From Streptomyces longispororuber (GTDB lineage: Bacteria; Actinomycetota; Actinomycetes; Streptomycetales; Streptomycetaceae), in the NCBI RefSeq assembly GCF_014656095.1, contig NZ_BNBT01000090.1, positions 1 through 35,178 on the forward strand: 35,178 bases of DNA, read 5' to 3'. Positions 23,078 to 32,400 of this stretch are shown piece by piece; positions within the stretch are counted from its first letter, which is position 1; each line of letters begins with the position of its first letter. Below the pieces are notes generated by a model. That model saw only the letters and a list, made by a program, of their open reading frames with translations. It made no database searches and was not told where the DNA came from. A program made the position numbers and the translations under genes.

Positions 23078-23515
23078 TCAGGAGCGGGAGGGCTTGGAGA
23101 GCTGGGCCAGGGTCGAGCGGACCCCGGTGAGCTGGTCGGTGACCAGCTGGGCCCACTCGTCGTCGGGGTAGCGGGCCAGGTGCGGATCGAGCGTCCCCGT
23201 GATCATCCGGGTCAGCCGTCCCAGGATCTGCGCCAGCTGCTTCTTCTCGTACTCGATCCAGTCCGCTGGGTCCTCGGAGAACATGTAGCCGTCCTTGCGC
23301 CGCCAGATGATCGGAGTCAGGCGCTCGGCGGCGCCGACATCGCGCAGATGCCGCACTCCCCGGGCGACCTGGGAGCGGGTCAGGCGGGTGGCCACCATGA
23401 GCTGGTAGGTGTGCAGGCCCGCGGGCCTGGCTTCCATCAGCGCGACGCGGACCAGGTCGCCGTAGTGCTCGGACAACGGCCGGGCCTCCCGCGGCCGCGG
23501 CGGGCGCCGCGGCAT
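23078..23515 (-). CDS. Small helix-turn-helix-like protein, RacP-like
   Basis: A 145-residue basic protein. GLHTYQLMVATRLTRSQVARGVRHLRDVG (residues about 33-61) looks like a winged-helix DNA-binding segment, followed by a possible beta-wing (IIWRRKDGYMFSEDP) and a helical tail. The ATG lies 3 nt from the stop of the upstream DUF6192 gene, so the two are co-expressed. It resembles proteins annotated RacP in streptomycetes, from memory and without a search. It probably regulates or assists the neighbouring element genes. No enzyme motif is visible. Confidence 0.55.
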   Translation of the reverse strand: MPRRPPRPREARPLSEHYGDLVRVALMEARPAGLHTYQLMVATRLTRSQVARGVRHLRDVGAAERLTPIIWRRKDGYMFSEDPADWIEYEKKQLAQILGRLTRMITGTLDPHLARYPDDEWAQLVTDQLTGVRSTLAQLSKPSRS

Positions 23516-23518
23516 GGC

Positions 23519-24529
23519 CTACTCGCCTTTCAGGAGCTGGGTGAGCTGCTCGTCCAGGGTGAACTCGCCGTGCTCGAGTGCCCCCTCCAGCCAGTCGGCC
23601 GCGGTGCGGACCCGGGCCAGCTGACGCCGCACGGTCGCGCGTTCGTCGTCGGTGAACTGCTGGCCGCGCATCTTGGGCACCAGCCGCCCCAGCGTGGCGA
23701 CGAAGCCGTGGCAGGATCCCACCAGATCGACGTACTCCAGCGTGTGCTCGATCTTGCGGACGGCCGGGACACGCTCGCGGATCTTCTCGCGGCTCTCAGC
23801 GGTGTTGTCGAACTGAGCGCGGTTGACCAGCATCCGCGTGGTGTCGTCCCGCATCGTCGAGCGGGCCACGGCCGGCCGGCGCAGCAGGTCCCGGGTGACT
23901 TCCTGCGCGGTGGCCTCGTCGCGGGTCAGCTCGGTGACCACCCGCATCTTCTCGGCCGGAGGGACGTGCTCGCTCACCGTCGGCCGCTTCAGCAGATCGG
24001 TGGCCACCTGGGCGGCGACCTCGTCATCCCGGGTCAGGTCGGCGACGGCTGCGACCTTCTCATCCACCGTCACCGGCCGGTCGACGCGCTGGCCCACCAC
24101 GCGCTTGGCGCCGTCCGGCGTCCACTGCCTCGCTCCGGTGCGCGGATTGAACGGCGCGTCCTCGATCGCCGCCCACCGCTCCGCCTCATCCGCCACCGAG
24201 GCCAGGATGCGGTGCACGGTGAACGACACCCCCTCCTTGCGCTTGCCCGTGAGCCACCGGTTGGCGGTATAGCGCCAGTCCTCCACCGTGCTCCGCTCCA
24301 CGCCGATATCGTCCGCGAACAGCTGCAGCGACTCCGCCACCGTGAACAGATCATCCGTCCCGGTGGGCACCGACCCGCCCACCGGGCGCATCGGCTCGAT
24401 CTCCAAGGCCATGTCGCCCAGGGAAAACTGGGCGCGGGCGACCTGCGCGATCAGCTCCTTGGCCTGCACGACGAGCTGTACGTAACGCTGCCGGGTGACG
24501 TTCCCGACCCGGTCCTTCACCTCGGTCAT
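23519..24529 (-). CDS. DUF6192-like protein
   Basis: A 336-residue protein of a streptomycete family I recognise as DUF6192, function unknown. The start chosen is the ATG at 24529 (MTEVKDRVGNVTRQRYVQLV), preceded by GAGGGCGG at a somewhat long distance; an in-frame ATG at 24691 would add a Pro/Gly-rich stretch unlike the family. SLQLFADDIGVERSTVEDWRY looks like a helix-turn-helix. PFNPRTGARQWTPDGAKRVVG is a conserved-looking block. Two similar segments (EKVAAVADLTRDDEVAAQVA and EKMRVVTELTRDEATAQEVT) form an internal repeat of about 40 residues. It may act as a DNA-binding control protein of the element with the RacP-like product. Confidence 0.65.
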   Translation of the reverse strand: MTEVKDRVGNVTRQRYVQLVVQAKELIAQVARAQFSLGDMALEIEPMRPVGGSVPTGTDDLFTVAESLQLFADDIGVERSTVEDWRYTANRWLTGKRKEGVSFTVHRILASVADEAERWAAIEDAPFNPRTGARQWTPDGAKRVVGQRVDRPVTVDEKVAAVADLTRDDEVAAQVATDLLKRPTVSEHVPPAEKMRVVTELTRDEATAQEVTRDLLRRPAVARSTMRDDTTRMLVNRAQFDNTAESREKIRERVPAVRKIEHTLEYVDLVGSCHGFVATLGRLVPKMRGQQFTDDERATVRRQLARVRTAADWLEGALEHGEFTLDEQLTQLLKGE

Positions 24530-24721
24530 GGCAACCACCGCCCTCACGGGGCCCGGCCCGGCCGCCCAGGATGCAACCGGTCGAAAAGGGACACCGACCC
24601 CGGTCACCGACCACCCGCCCGGCGCAGACAGAGCGCGCCCCCGGAGCACCAGAAGCACCCCCATAGGCGACCCAACGCCCTGTAAAATCACGGGTGTTGG
24701 TGAGATGGGCGAGGCGTTCGC

Positions 24722-25042
24722 CTACGGCGTTTCCGCAACACCCAAACGCGACGCCCGCCGCTGCCGGCAGGCCCGCACACGGCACCGGTCCGAGCAGTAC
24801 CGTGCTGACTTCGCCCGCTCCACCCCCACCGTCCACGACCGCCCGCACACCGGACACTCCGCCTGCTCACCCCGCTGGATCGCAGCCACCCGCAACCGTG
24901 TCCGCCGCATCCTCCGCCACCGCCGTGACCTGCACCGACTTGAGCAGAACACCGCAGCCGCCGCCATCGTCACCGGCAGCGCATCACCACACTCCCGGCA
25001 ATACCGCCGAGCCGCCCCGCCAGCCCTCACACCGCAGATCAT
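24722..25042 (-). CDS. Small cysteine-rich zinc-knuckle protein
   Basis: A 106-residue, Arg-rich protein with two similar halves, each having a CxxC then a C-x3-C: YCRECG with FCSSRCRSRRWR, and CPVCGRSW with YCSDRCRVRACRQRR. These could bind two zinc ions in a treble-clef or zinc-ribbon-like fold. The ATG at 25042 is just inside the right inverted repeat, with GGGGACGG upstream. The Arg-rich tails after each knuckle suggest nucleic acid binding, possibly to element ends (inference). The 190 bp between this gene and the DUF6192 start show no other gene. Confidence 0.6.
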   Translation of the reverse strand: MICGVRAGGAARRYCRECGDALPVTMAAAAVFCSSRCRSRRWRRMRRTRLRVAAIQRGEQAECPVCGRSWTVGVERAKSARYCSDRCRVRACRQRRASRLGVAETP

Positions 25043-25055
25043 CCAGCCGTCCCCG

Positions 25056-25083
25056 CCTCACGGCCAGAGTTCAAAGACACCTA
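25056..25083 (-). repeat. Right terminal inverted repeat
   Basis: The minus strand reads TAGGTGTCTTTGAACTCT then GGCCGTGAGG, matching the left end at 27 of 28 positions. Its first three bases, TAG, serve as the stop codon of the adjoining MFS gene. CTCAG follows outside at 25084-25088. Confidence 0.85.
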
Positions 25084-26481
25084 CTCAGGGCTTCTTGGGG
25101 TGCGCGGCAGCCTGGTGGCTCCCGCGGCGGCGAACAGGCAGAAGCCGAGCACCCACCAGAAGGTGTCGCCGAAGGCCCCGGAGACGTCCGGGCCCCGGGC
25201 TTCGAGGCGCTGTTGGAGGACCACGGCGAGGGCCGCGGTGCCGACCGAACCGCCGACGGTGTTGAGCATGTTGAGCGCTCCGGCGGCGCGCGGGAGCTGC
25301 GCGGGTTCGATGCGGCTGTAGACGATGTTCATGACCGGCGCGCCGACCATGGCCATGCCGACGCCGCGGACCGCGAGCGCCGTGGCGATGACGGCGCCGG
25401 GGGGCTCGTGGCCGAGCTGGGTGAACGGCACCGTGCCCGCGAGGATCAGCGCGATGCCGGTGACCACCAGGGTCCGGGGTACGGCCTTGTCGATGGCCCG
25501 GTTGACGAGCACCGACCCGGCCGCCGCGCCGAGGCCCTGCGGGGCGAGCAGCAGTCCGGCCTCCCACGCCGACAGGCCCCGGCCGGTCTGGAAGTACAGC
25601 GGCAGCAGGAACATCGTGCCGAACACCGACGCGCCGAGGACGAGCAGCGCGAGGGCGGCGGCGCCGAACGGCGGCCGGGCGAAGAGCCGCGGGTCGATCA
25701 GCGGTGTCCCCCGGGTGCGCAGCCCGTGCGCGGTGAACGCGGCGAGCATCGCCAGGCCCGCCGTGATGCCGAGGGCGGCCGGCAGGGCGCGGCCGTGGGA
25801 GACCTCGGTCAGGCCGAACACGAGCACCGCGAGGCCCGGCGAGAGCAGGGCCGCCCCGCGCAGGTCGAAGGGGGCGCGCCGGGGCGACGGCGGCACCTCG
25901 GGCACGTGGCGGCGGGCGAGCAGGATCGCGGCCAGGCCGATGGGCAGGTTGACGAGGAACAGCCACGGCCAGGGCGCCACACCGAGGAGGGAGCCGCCGG
26001 CGAGCGGCCCGAGCACGGGCGACAGGAGTGGGACGACCGCGACGACGCTGATCACCCGGCCGGTGCGCTCCTTGCCCGCGACGCGGGCGAGGAGCGCCTG
26101 CCCGGTGGCGGGCAGGAGTCCGCCGCCGAGCCCTTGGAGGACGCGGAACGCGATCAGGCTGGCCGCCGACCAGGCCAGAGCGCAGAGCACCGAGCCGAGC
26201 AGGAACACCCCCACGGCGGCGAGCCACGTCCGGCGGCCCCCGTACCGGTCGGCGAGCCAGCCGGAGGCGGGCACGGCGGCCACGACGGCCAGCAGGTAGG
26301 CGGTCGAGACCCATTGGATCTCGGTGAGGGAAGCGCCGAAGTCGTCGGCGAGGGTGTCGATGCCGACGCTGACGATGGTGGCGTCGACCGTGGCCATGAA
26401 GGTGCCGAGCACCAGGATGAACGCGATCCGCAGCAGGGGCGCGTCGATCCGGGCGCCGGGCGGCGCGGCGGTGCCGGTCAT
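25081..26481 (-). CDS. DHA2-type MFS drug exporter, C-terminus cut by the insertion
   Basis: A 466-residue EmrB/QacA-type proton-driven exporter. VLGTFMATVDATIVSVGI is the first-helix signature motif of 14-helix DHA2 pumps (D at the VDxTIVN-type position). SGWLADRYGGRRTWL is motif A, and VLGPLAGGSL is the antiporter motif C. The ATG at 26481 overlaps the NRPS stop as ATGA, so it is coupled to the NRPS and likely exports its peptide. The frame ends SPE-TAG, with TAG being the first three bases of the transposon end; the original C-terminal tail is lost or altered. All membrane helices precede this point, so function may survive. Confidence 0.88.
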   Translation of the reverse strand: MTGTAAPPGARIDAPLLRIAFILVLGTFMATVDATIVSVGIDTLADDFGASLTEIQWVSTAYLLAVVAAVPASGWLADRYGGRRTWLAAVGVFLLGSVLCALAWSAASLIAFRVLQGLGGGLLPATGQALLARVAGKERTGRVISVVAVVPLLSPVLGPLAGGSLLGVAPWPWLFLVNLPIGLAAILLARRHVPEVPPSPRRAPFDLRGAALLSPGLAVLVFGLTEVSHGRALPAALGITAGLAMLAAFTAHGLRTRGTPLIDPRLFARPPFGAAALALLVLGASVFGTMFLLPLYFQTGRGLSAWEAGLLLAPQGLGAAAGSVLVNRAIDKAVPRTLVVTGIALILAGTVPFTQLGHEPPGAVIATALAVRGVGMAMVGAPVMNIVYSRIEPAQLPRAAGALNMLNTVGGSVGTAALAVVLQQRLEARGPDVSGAFGDTFWWVLGFCLFAAAGATRLPRTPRSPE

Positions 26482-29400
26482 CGGGTCTCCAGCAGGGCGC
26501 GTACGTCGGTGTCGAGGTGGTCGCCGAGGGTGCGGAGCAGGTCGAGGAGCTGCTCGGCGAGCCCGGTGGTGTCCACCCCGGCGCGGTGGGCGAGCACGCC
26601 GGTCCAGCCGTCGCCGTCCGGCATGACCGTGAGGGTCACCGGGTGGTGGGTGGACTCGCGGAAGCGGGTGCCGACGACGGTGAGGCCGGGGGCGGGCGCG
26701 CGCAGGCGCTCCGGGTCGACCGGGTAGTTCTCGAACACCACGAGGCTGTCGAAGAGCCGGTGGCGTCCGGTGAGCCGTTCCAGGTCGGTCAGGGCCACGT
26801 GGTGGTGCTCGACCAGGGCCCGCTGGCCGGACTGGAGGGCGGCGAGCGCCTCCGCGAGGGTGCCCGTGAGCCGTGCGCGTACGGGCACGGTGTTGGCCAG
26901 CAGGCCGATGATCTCCTCCACGCCCGCCAGCTCCGGGGGACGGCAGGCGACCATGGCGCCGAAGCAGACGTCCGCCCGGCCCGAGCGCCGCGCCAGGAGC
27001 ACCGACCAGGCGCCCTGCACCAGGGTGTTGAGCGTCAGGCCGTGGCGGGCGGCGAGGTCGGCGAGGCCGGACACGAGGGCCGCGTCGAACGCGATGACCT
27101 CGGGTTCCTGCCAGGCCGCGCCGGGCTCGGCGGCGCCCACCAGGTAGTCGCCCTCGGGCAGGCCGTCCAGCTCGGCGGCCCAGGCGTCGAGGTCGGGCTC
27201 GTGGTCGGCGCGCCAGCTCAGGTAGGTGCCGAACGGCACGGGTGCGGGCAGGTCCGGCTCCCGGCCCTGGAGGCGCGCGGTGTAGAGGGCGAACAGCTCG
27301 GTGAGGATGCGCGGCGCCGACCAGCCGTCGGAGAGCACGTGGTGGGTGGTCAGGACCAGGTCGTTCAGCTCTGGTGCGCGGCGGATGACGGTGAGGCGGA
27401 CGAGCGGGCCCTCGGCGAGGTCGAACGGCTCGGCCAGGTCGGCCGCGAGGGCCGCGTCGGCGGGCCCGTCGACCACCCGGAAGTCCGGGCGGGGCGCCGC
27501 GGGGAGCACCGCGAGGTCCGCGGGGAACACGGCGCCCAGGTTCGGGTGGCGTGCCAGCAGGTCGGTGCCCGCGGCGCGCAGGGCGTCGGTGTCGAGCGGC
27601 CCGGCGAGGGAGAACGCCGACTGCACGGTGTACGGGTCGGGGCGCTCGGTGCGCGCGTGGCGCAGCATCACCTCCTGGAGCGGGGTGAGCGGCTGCACCT
27701 CGGCGACCGCACGCCCGCCGAGGGCCGTGAGCTCCGGTGCGGCGGCAATGCGCAGGAGCGCGGTCCGCAGGTGTCCGGCGAGGTCCTCGATCTCGGCGGC
27801 GGTGAACAGCGCGGACGGCCAGGTGATCCGGATGCCGAGGGCGTCGTCGCGCACGAGGGCGTTGACCATCAGGGCGTGCGGCAGGGGCAGGTCGCCGGTG
27901 CCGCCGGAGCCGAGCGGGTCGGCGTCCGGGGGCGCCTGCCACGGTGTCTCCCGGTCGGGGGCGCCGGGGAACTGGCCGAGGTAGTTCCAGGCGACCTCGG
28001 GCCGGGCGGGGTCGAGCAGGCCCGCGGCGGTGAGGATGCCGTGGCCGAGGCCGTCGCCCTGGGCCCGCAGACGCTCCTTGACCGCCGGGACGTCGTCGTC
28101 GGCGTGGAGGCGTACGGGATGCACGGCGGTGAACCAGCCGACGGTCTGGGACAGGTCGACGTGCGGCGGGCGGCCGTGGCTCTCCAGGGCGACGAGGAGG
28201 TCCGGCGTCCCGCGCCAGTCCCGTACCGCCCGGGCGAGCGCCGTGAGCAGCACGGCGTCGGGGGTGGTGCGGTGGGCGGCGGGCAGGGTGGTGATCAGGG
28301 CGCGGGTGGCGTCGGCGTCGAGCCGGAGCTCGTGGTGCGCCGCCGTCGCCACGGTGTCGCGGGCGGGGTCGAGCGGGCGGGTGAGCGCCTCGGTGGCGGT
28401 CATCCGCCGCCAGTGCGGCAGTTCGGCGCCGCGGTCGGCGGCGCGCAGCGACCTGGCCCAGCCGAGGAACGACTGGCCGTGGCGGGCCGGCGCGGAGCCG
28501 GAGTGGGCGTGGCGTACGTCGTCGAGCAGGACGCGCCAGGACACGCCGTCCACGACCAGGTGGTGGGCGACCAGGACGAGCCTGCCCGGGCGTGCGGGCC
28601 CCGCGTCCACCCACAGCGCGCGCAGCAGCGGGCCGGTGCGCGGGTCCATGGCCGCGCGGACCGCGGCGACGTGGGTGTCGACCTGGGTCCGCGGGTCGTC
28701 CCCGGCCCGGACGCGGGTCAGGACGTCGGCGCCGGTGACGGCGCCGACGGGCGGGATGCGCAGCACGTCGTCGGCCAGGTGGGCGCGGAGCACGTCGTGG
28801 CGGGCGAGGACCGCGTCGAGCGCGGCCTGCCAGCCGGCCTCGTCGCCGCCCGGCGGGACGCAGACCTCCACCCACTGGCAGAAGCCGTCGGCGGCACTCC
28901 CGGCGCGGCGCAGCAGGTCGCGCATGAGCGGGGTCAGCGGCGCGTCGCCGACCGCGGGCCCGGTGTCCGCGTCCAAAGTGCGGGCGCGGGCGGCGATCCC
29001 GGCGACGGTCTCCCCCTCGAAGACGTCCCGGGCGGTCAGGCCGAGCCCGCGGCGGCGGGCGCGCGAGACCACTTGCAGGGACACGATGCTGTCGCCGCCG
29101 AGGGCGAAGAAGGCGTCGTCGGGGCCGATGTCGTCGGTGCCGAGGACGTCCCGGAAGACGTCGAGCAGCACGGCCTCGGCCTCGGTCGCGGGGGCGCGCC
29201 GCGCGGTCGCGGCCACCTCGAGGGCGGGCAGGGCGGCGGTGTCGAGCTTGCCGGTGGGGCTCAGCGGCAGCCGGTCCAGCTCCACGAGCGCCGCGGGCAC
29301 CATGTGGTCGGGCAGCTCCGCGGCCAGGTGGGCGCGGACGCGGGTGAGGTCGAGGTCGGCGCCGTCGGTCGGGATGACGTACCCGACGAGCCGGTCGTCG

Positions 29401-32400
29401 CGCACGAGCACCGCTCCGGCGCGCACGTCGGGGTGGCGGGTGAGCGTGGACTCGATCTCGCCCAGCTCGACGCGGAAGCCGCGGATCTTGACCTGGTGGT
29501 CGACGCGGCCGAGGAAGACGAGCTGGCCGTCGGGGCGCCAGCGCACCAGGTCGCCGGTGCGGTACATCCGCTCGCCGGACGCGGCGAACGGGTCGGCCAC
29601 GAACCGCTCCGAGGTCAGGGCGGGGCGGCCGAGGTAGCCGCGGGCCAGGCTGGGGCCGCCGAGGTAGAGCTCGCCGGTGACGCCGGTGCCGACGGGCTGG
29701 AGCCCGCCGTCGAGGACGTAGGCGCGGACGTGGGGGTCGGGGCGGCCGATCGGCAGCGGGCCGGGGTCGTCCGGGTCGTAGTGCCAGGTCACGGAGTTGA
29801 TGGTGACCTCGGTGGGCCCGTAGGCGTTGAACAGCGCCTTGCGGCCGCTCCCCCAGCGCCGGGCCAGCTCGGGGTCGAGGCGTTCGGCGCCGACGACGAA
29901 GAACACGTCGTCGGGGACGGTGCGGTCGTCGGGCATGGCGGCCAGGAACGACGGCAGCAGGTTGACGCCGGTCACCCGGTGTTCGGCGATGTAGTCGAGG
30001 AGTTCGTCGCCGGGGACGCGCACCTCCTCGGGGGCGATGACGGACGTGCCGCCGGAGAGCAGCGGGACCATGGTCTGCCAGAAGGCGACGTCGAAGCTGG
30101 TCGACGCGAAGTGCAGGTACCGGTCGTGCTCGGTGACGCCGACGACCTCCTCCTGGAGGGCGATCAGGTCGGGTACGCCGCGGTGGGTCACGCCGACGCC
30201 CTTGGGCCGCCCGGTGGTGCCGGAGGTGTAGATGACGTAGGCGAGCGCGTCCTCGGTGAGCCGTGCGCGGGCCTGGACGGGGTCGGTGTCGGGGACGTCG
30301 GCGAGCGTGGCCGGGTCGTCGAGCCGCAGCACCGGAATGTCGCGCGCGGCGGGGAGTTCGGCCCCCGTGGTCACGGCGGCGGCCGGGGCGATGTCGTCGA
30401 GCATGTACGCGAGCCGCTCGCGCGGGTAGGCCGGGTCCAGCGGTACGTACACCGCGCCCGCCTTGGCGACGCCGAACAGCGCCACGGTCATCTCGACGTC
30501 CCGGCCGAGCAGGACCGCGACCGGGTCCTGCGGGCGTACGCCGTGCGCGATCAGGGCGTGGGCGAGCCGGTTGGCCCGGCGGTCGAGTTCGGCGTAGCTG
30601 AGGGCGCGGTCGCGGCAGACCAGGGCCTCGGCGTCGGGCTTGTGGCGCACCCAGGCGGCGAACTCCTCCAGCCAGGGGCCGCGGGCCTTGGCCGGGACGA
30701 CCTCCGTGCCGGTACGCAGCATCCGGGCGCGCTCGTCGGCGTCGAGCGTGCCGAGTCGGAGGGCGGGGCGGTCCGGGTCGGCGGTGATCTCCCGCAGGAG
30801 GTGCAGCAGCCAGCGGCCGTAGTCGCGCACGGTGGACTCGGCGAAGGCGCCGGGCTGGTAGCCGAGGCCGAGGGTGATCTCGTCGTCGGGGATGACGATG
30901 ACGGTGAGGGCGTAGTGCGTGGCGTCGGTGATGTCGACGCCCGCGAGGTCGAGCCCGGGGGCGAGCGGGGTGCGCTTGCGGCTGGAGAGCGGGAAGTTCT
31001 CCATCACCAGCATGGTGTCGAAGAGTTCGCCGATGCCGACGGCCCGCTGGATGCCGGGCAGGCCGACGTGGTGGTGCTCGGCGAGGGCCACGCTCTCGGC
31101 GTGCACGTCCGCCATCAGGTCGCATACCGAGCGGCCGGGGGTGTGGCGCACCCGGACGGGCACGGTGGTGCCGAGCTGGCCGATCATCGCCTCGACGCCG
31201 TCGACCTCGGCGGGCCGTCCGGAGACCGGGCAGCCGAACACGACGTCACGGCGGCCGGTGAGGCGCCCCAGGAGCAGGCCCCAGGCCGTCTGGAGGACCG
31301 TGGTCAGGGTGACGCCCTGCTCGCGGGCGAAGGAGCGCAGCCGGTCGCTGAACTCCCGGCCGAGGCCGAGGCTCACGCGCCCGGGGCGTTCGACGCCGGT
31401 GGCGGTGGACGCGGGGGCGAGGCGCGTGGCCTCGTCGACGCCGGCCAGGGCGGTGCGCCAGGCGTCCAGCGCCGCCTCGTGGTCGCGGTCGGCGAGCCAG
31501 CGGAAGTACTCCGACAGCGGCGGGGCGGCCGGGGCGGCGGGGCCGCCGCCCAGTTCGGCGTAGAGCGCGAGGAGGGTGCGGCCGACCAGCGGCATGGACC
31601 AGCCGTCGAGCAGGGCGTGGTGGTTGGTGATGACCAGCCGGTGCTCGTCGGGGCCGACGCGGGACAGCAGGAAGCGGATCAGCGGCGGCCGGGCCGGGTC
31701 GAAGGGCCGCTCCAGGTCGGCGCGGGCGGCCGCGGCGAAGTCGTCGTCCCGGCGCCAGTCCAGGGTGACGTCGGCGGGGACCACCTGCACGACGTCGTCA
31801 CCGGCCGCGGCCAGGTACACGCGCAGCGCCGGGTGGCGGCGCAGGAGTTCGCGCGCCGCCTCGGCCATCCAGTCCGGGTCGAGCTCGCCGACGAGGGTGG
31901 TGACGGCCTGGACGACGTAGACGTCGGTGTCGTGGTCGTCGCGGACCAGGGTGTGGAAGGAGAGACCGACCTGGAGCGGGGTTGCGGGCAGGACGTCGGC
32001 GACACGACCGAGGCGCCCGCTGCCGCCGGTGCGCTCCAGGGCGTCGATGGCGTCTTGGTCGAGGTCGACGAAGGGCAGGTCGGAGGGGGTGAGCCCGCCG
32101 GTGGTGTGGCGCGCGTGCGCGGCCAGCGCGTCCAGGGCCCGGGTCCAGGAGTCCTGGAGGGCGGCCACGGCGTCGGTGCCGAGCACCTCGGTGGCGGCGG
32201 TCCACTCGACGGCGAGGCGGGGCGCGCTCTCCTCGTGGCCGTCTGCGTGGGCGGCCCCGTACTCCTCCGCGAGGTCTCCCTCATGGACGAAGCAGTTGAG
32301 CGCGAGGACCTGTTCCAGGGCCTTGGCGGCGGGCTCGACGACCGCGAAGGCGTCCCGCTCGGGCAGGTGCCAGCCGGTGCCGGTCAGCGGGGCGAACCGG

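Larger units (their letters stand above)
20891..25083. mobile_element. 4.2 kb transposon-like insertion carrying a terpene synthase
   Basis: The ends are 28-bp inverted repeats (20891-20918 and 25056-25083) matching at 27 of 28 positions, beginning TAGGTGTCTTTGAACTC. CTCAG flanks both ends in direct orientation (20886-20890 and 25084-25088), a probable 5-bp target duplication. If the true ends start at GGTGTC, a TA duplication is the alternative. Inside are a terpene synthase (plus) and four minus-strand genes, including an IS5-like transposase with one nonsense codon. The terpene synthase is visibly less G+C-rich than the NRPS and metabolic genes outside. The element may be an IS5-family unit with passenger genes, or a larger transposon into which an IS5-like gene was recruited. 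Confidence 0.75.

Noticed and set aside
22098..23100. Separate inverted repeats bounding the IS5-like transposase alone
   Set aside because: Compared by eye, the sequences just outside the transposase gene show no matching ends; the outer 28-bp repeats are the only convincing ones.
26482..31125. A minus-strand frame continuous with the MFS gene, upstream of its ATG
   Set aside because: It lies inside the NRPS in another frame and translates to Arg/Pro/Ala-rich low-complexity sequence; only the part after 26481 is a real gene.
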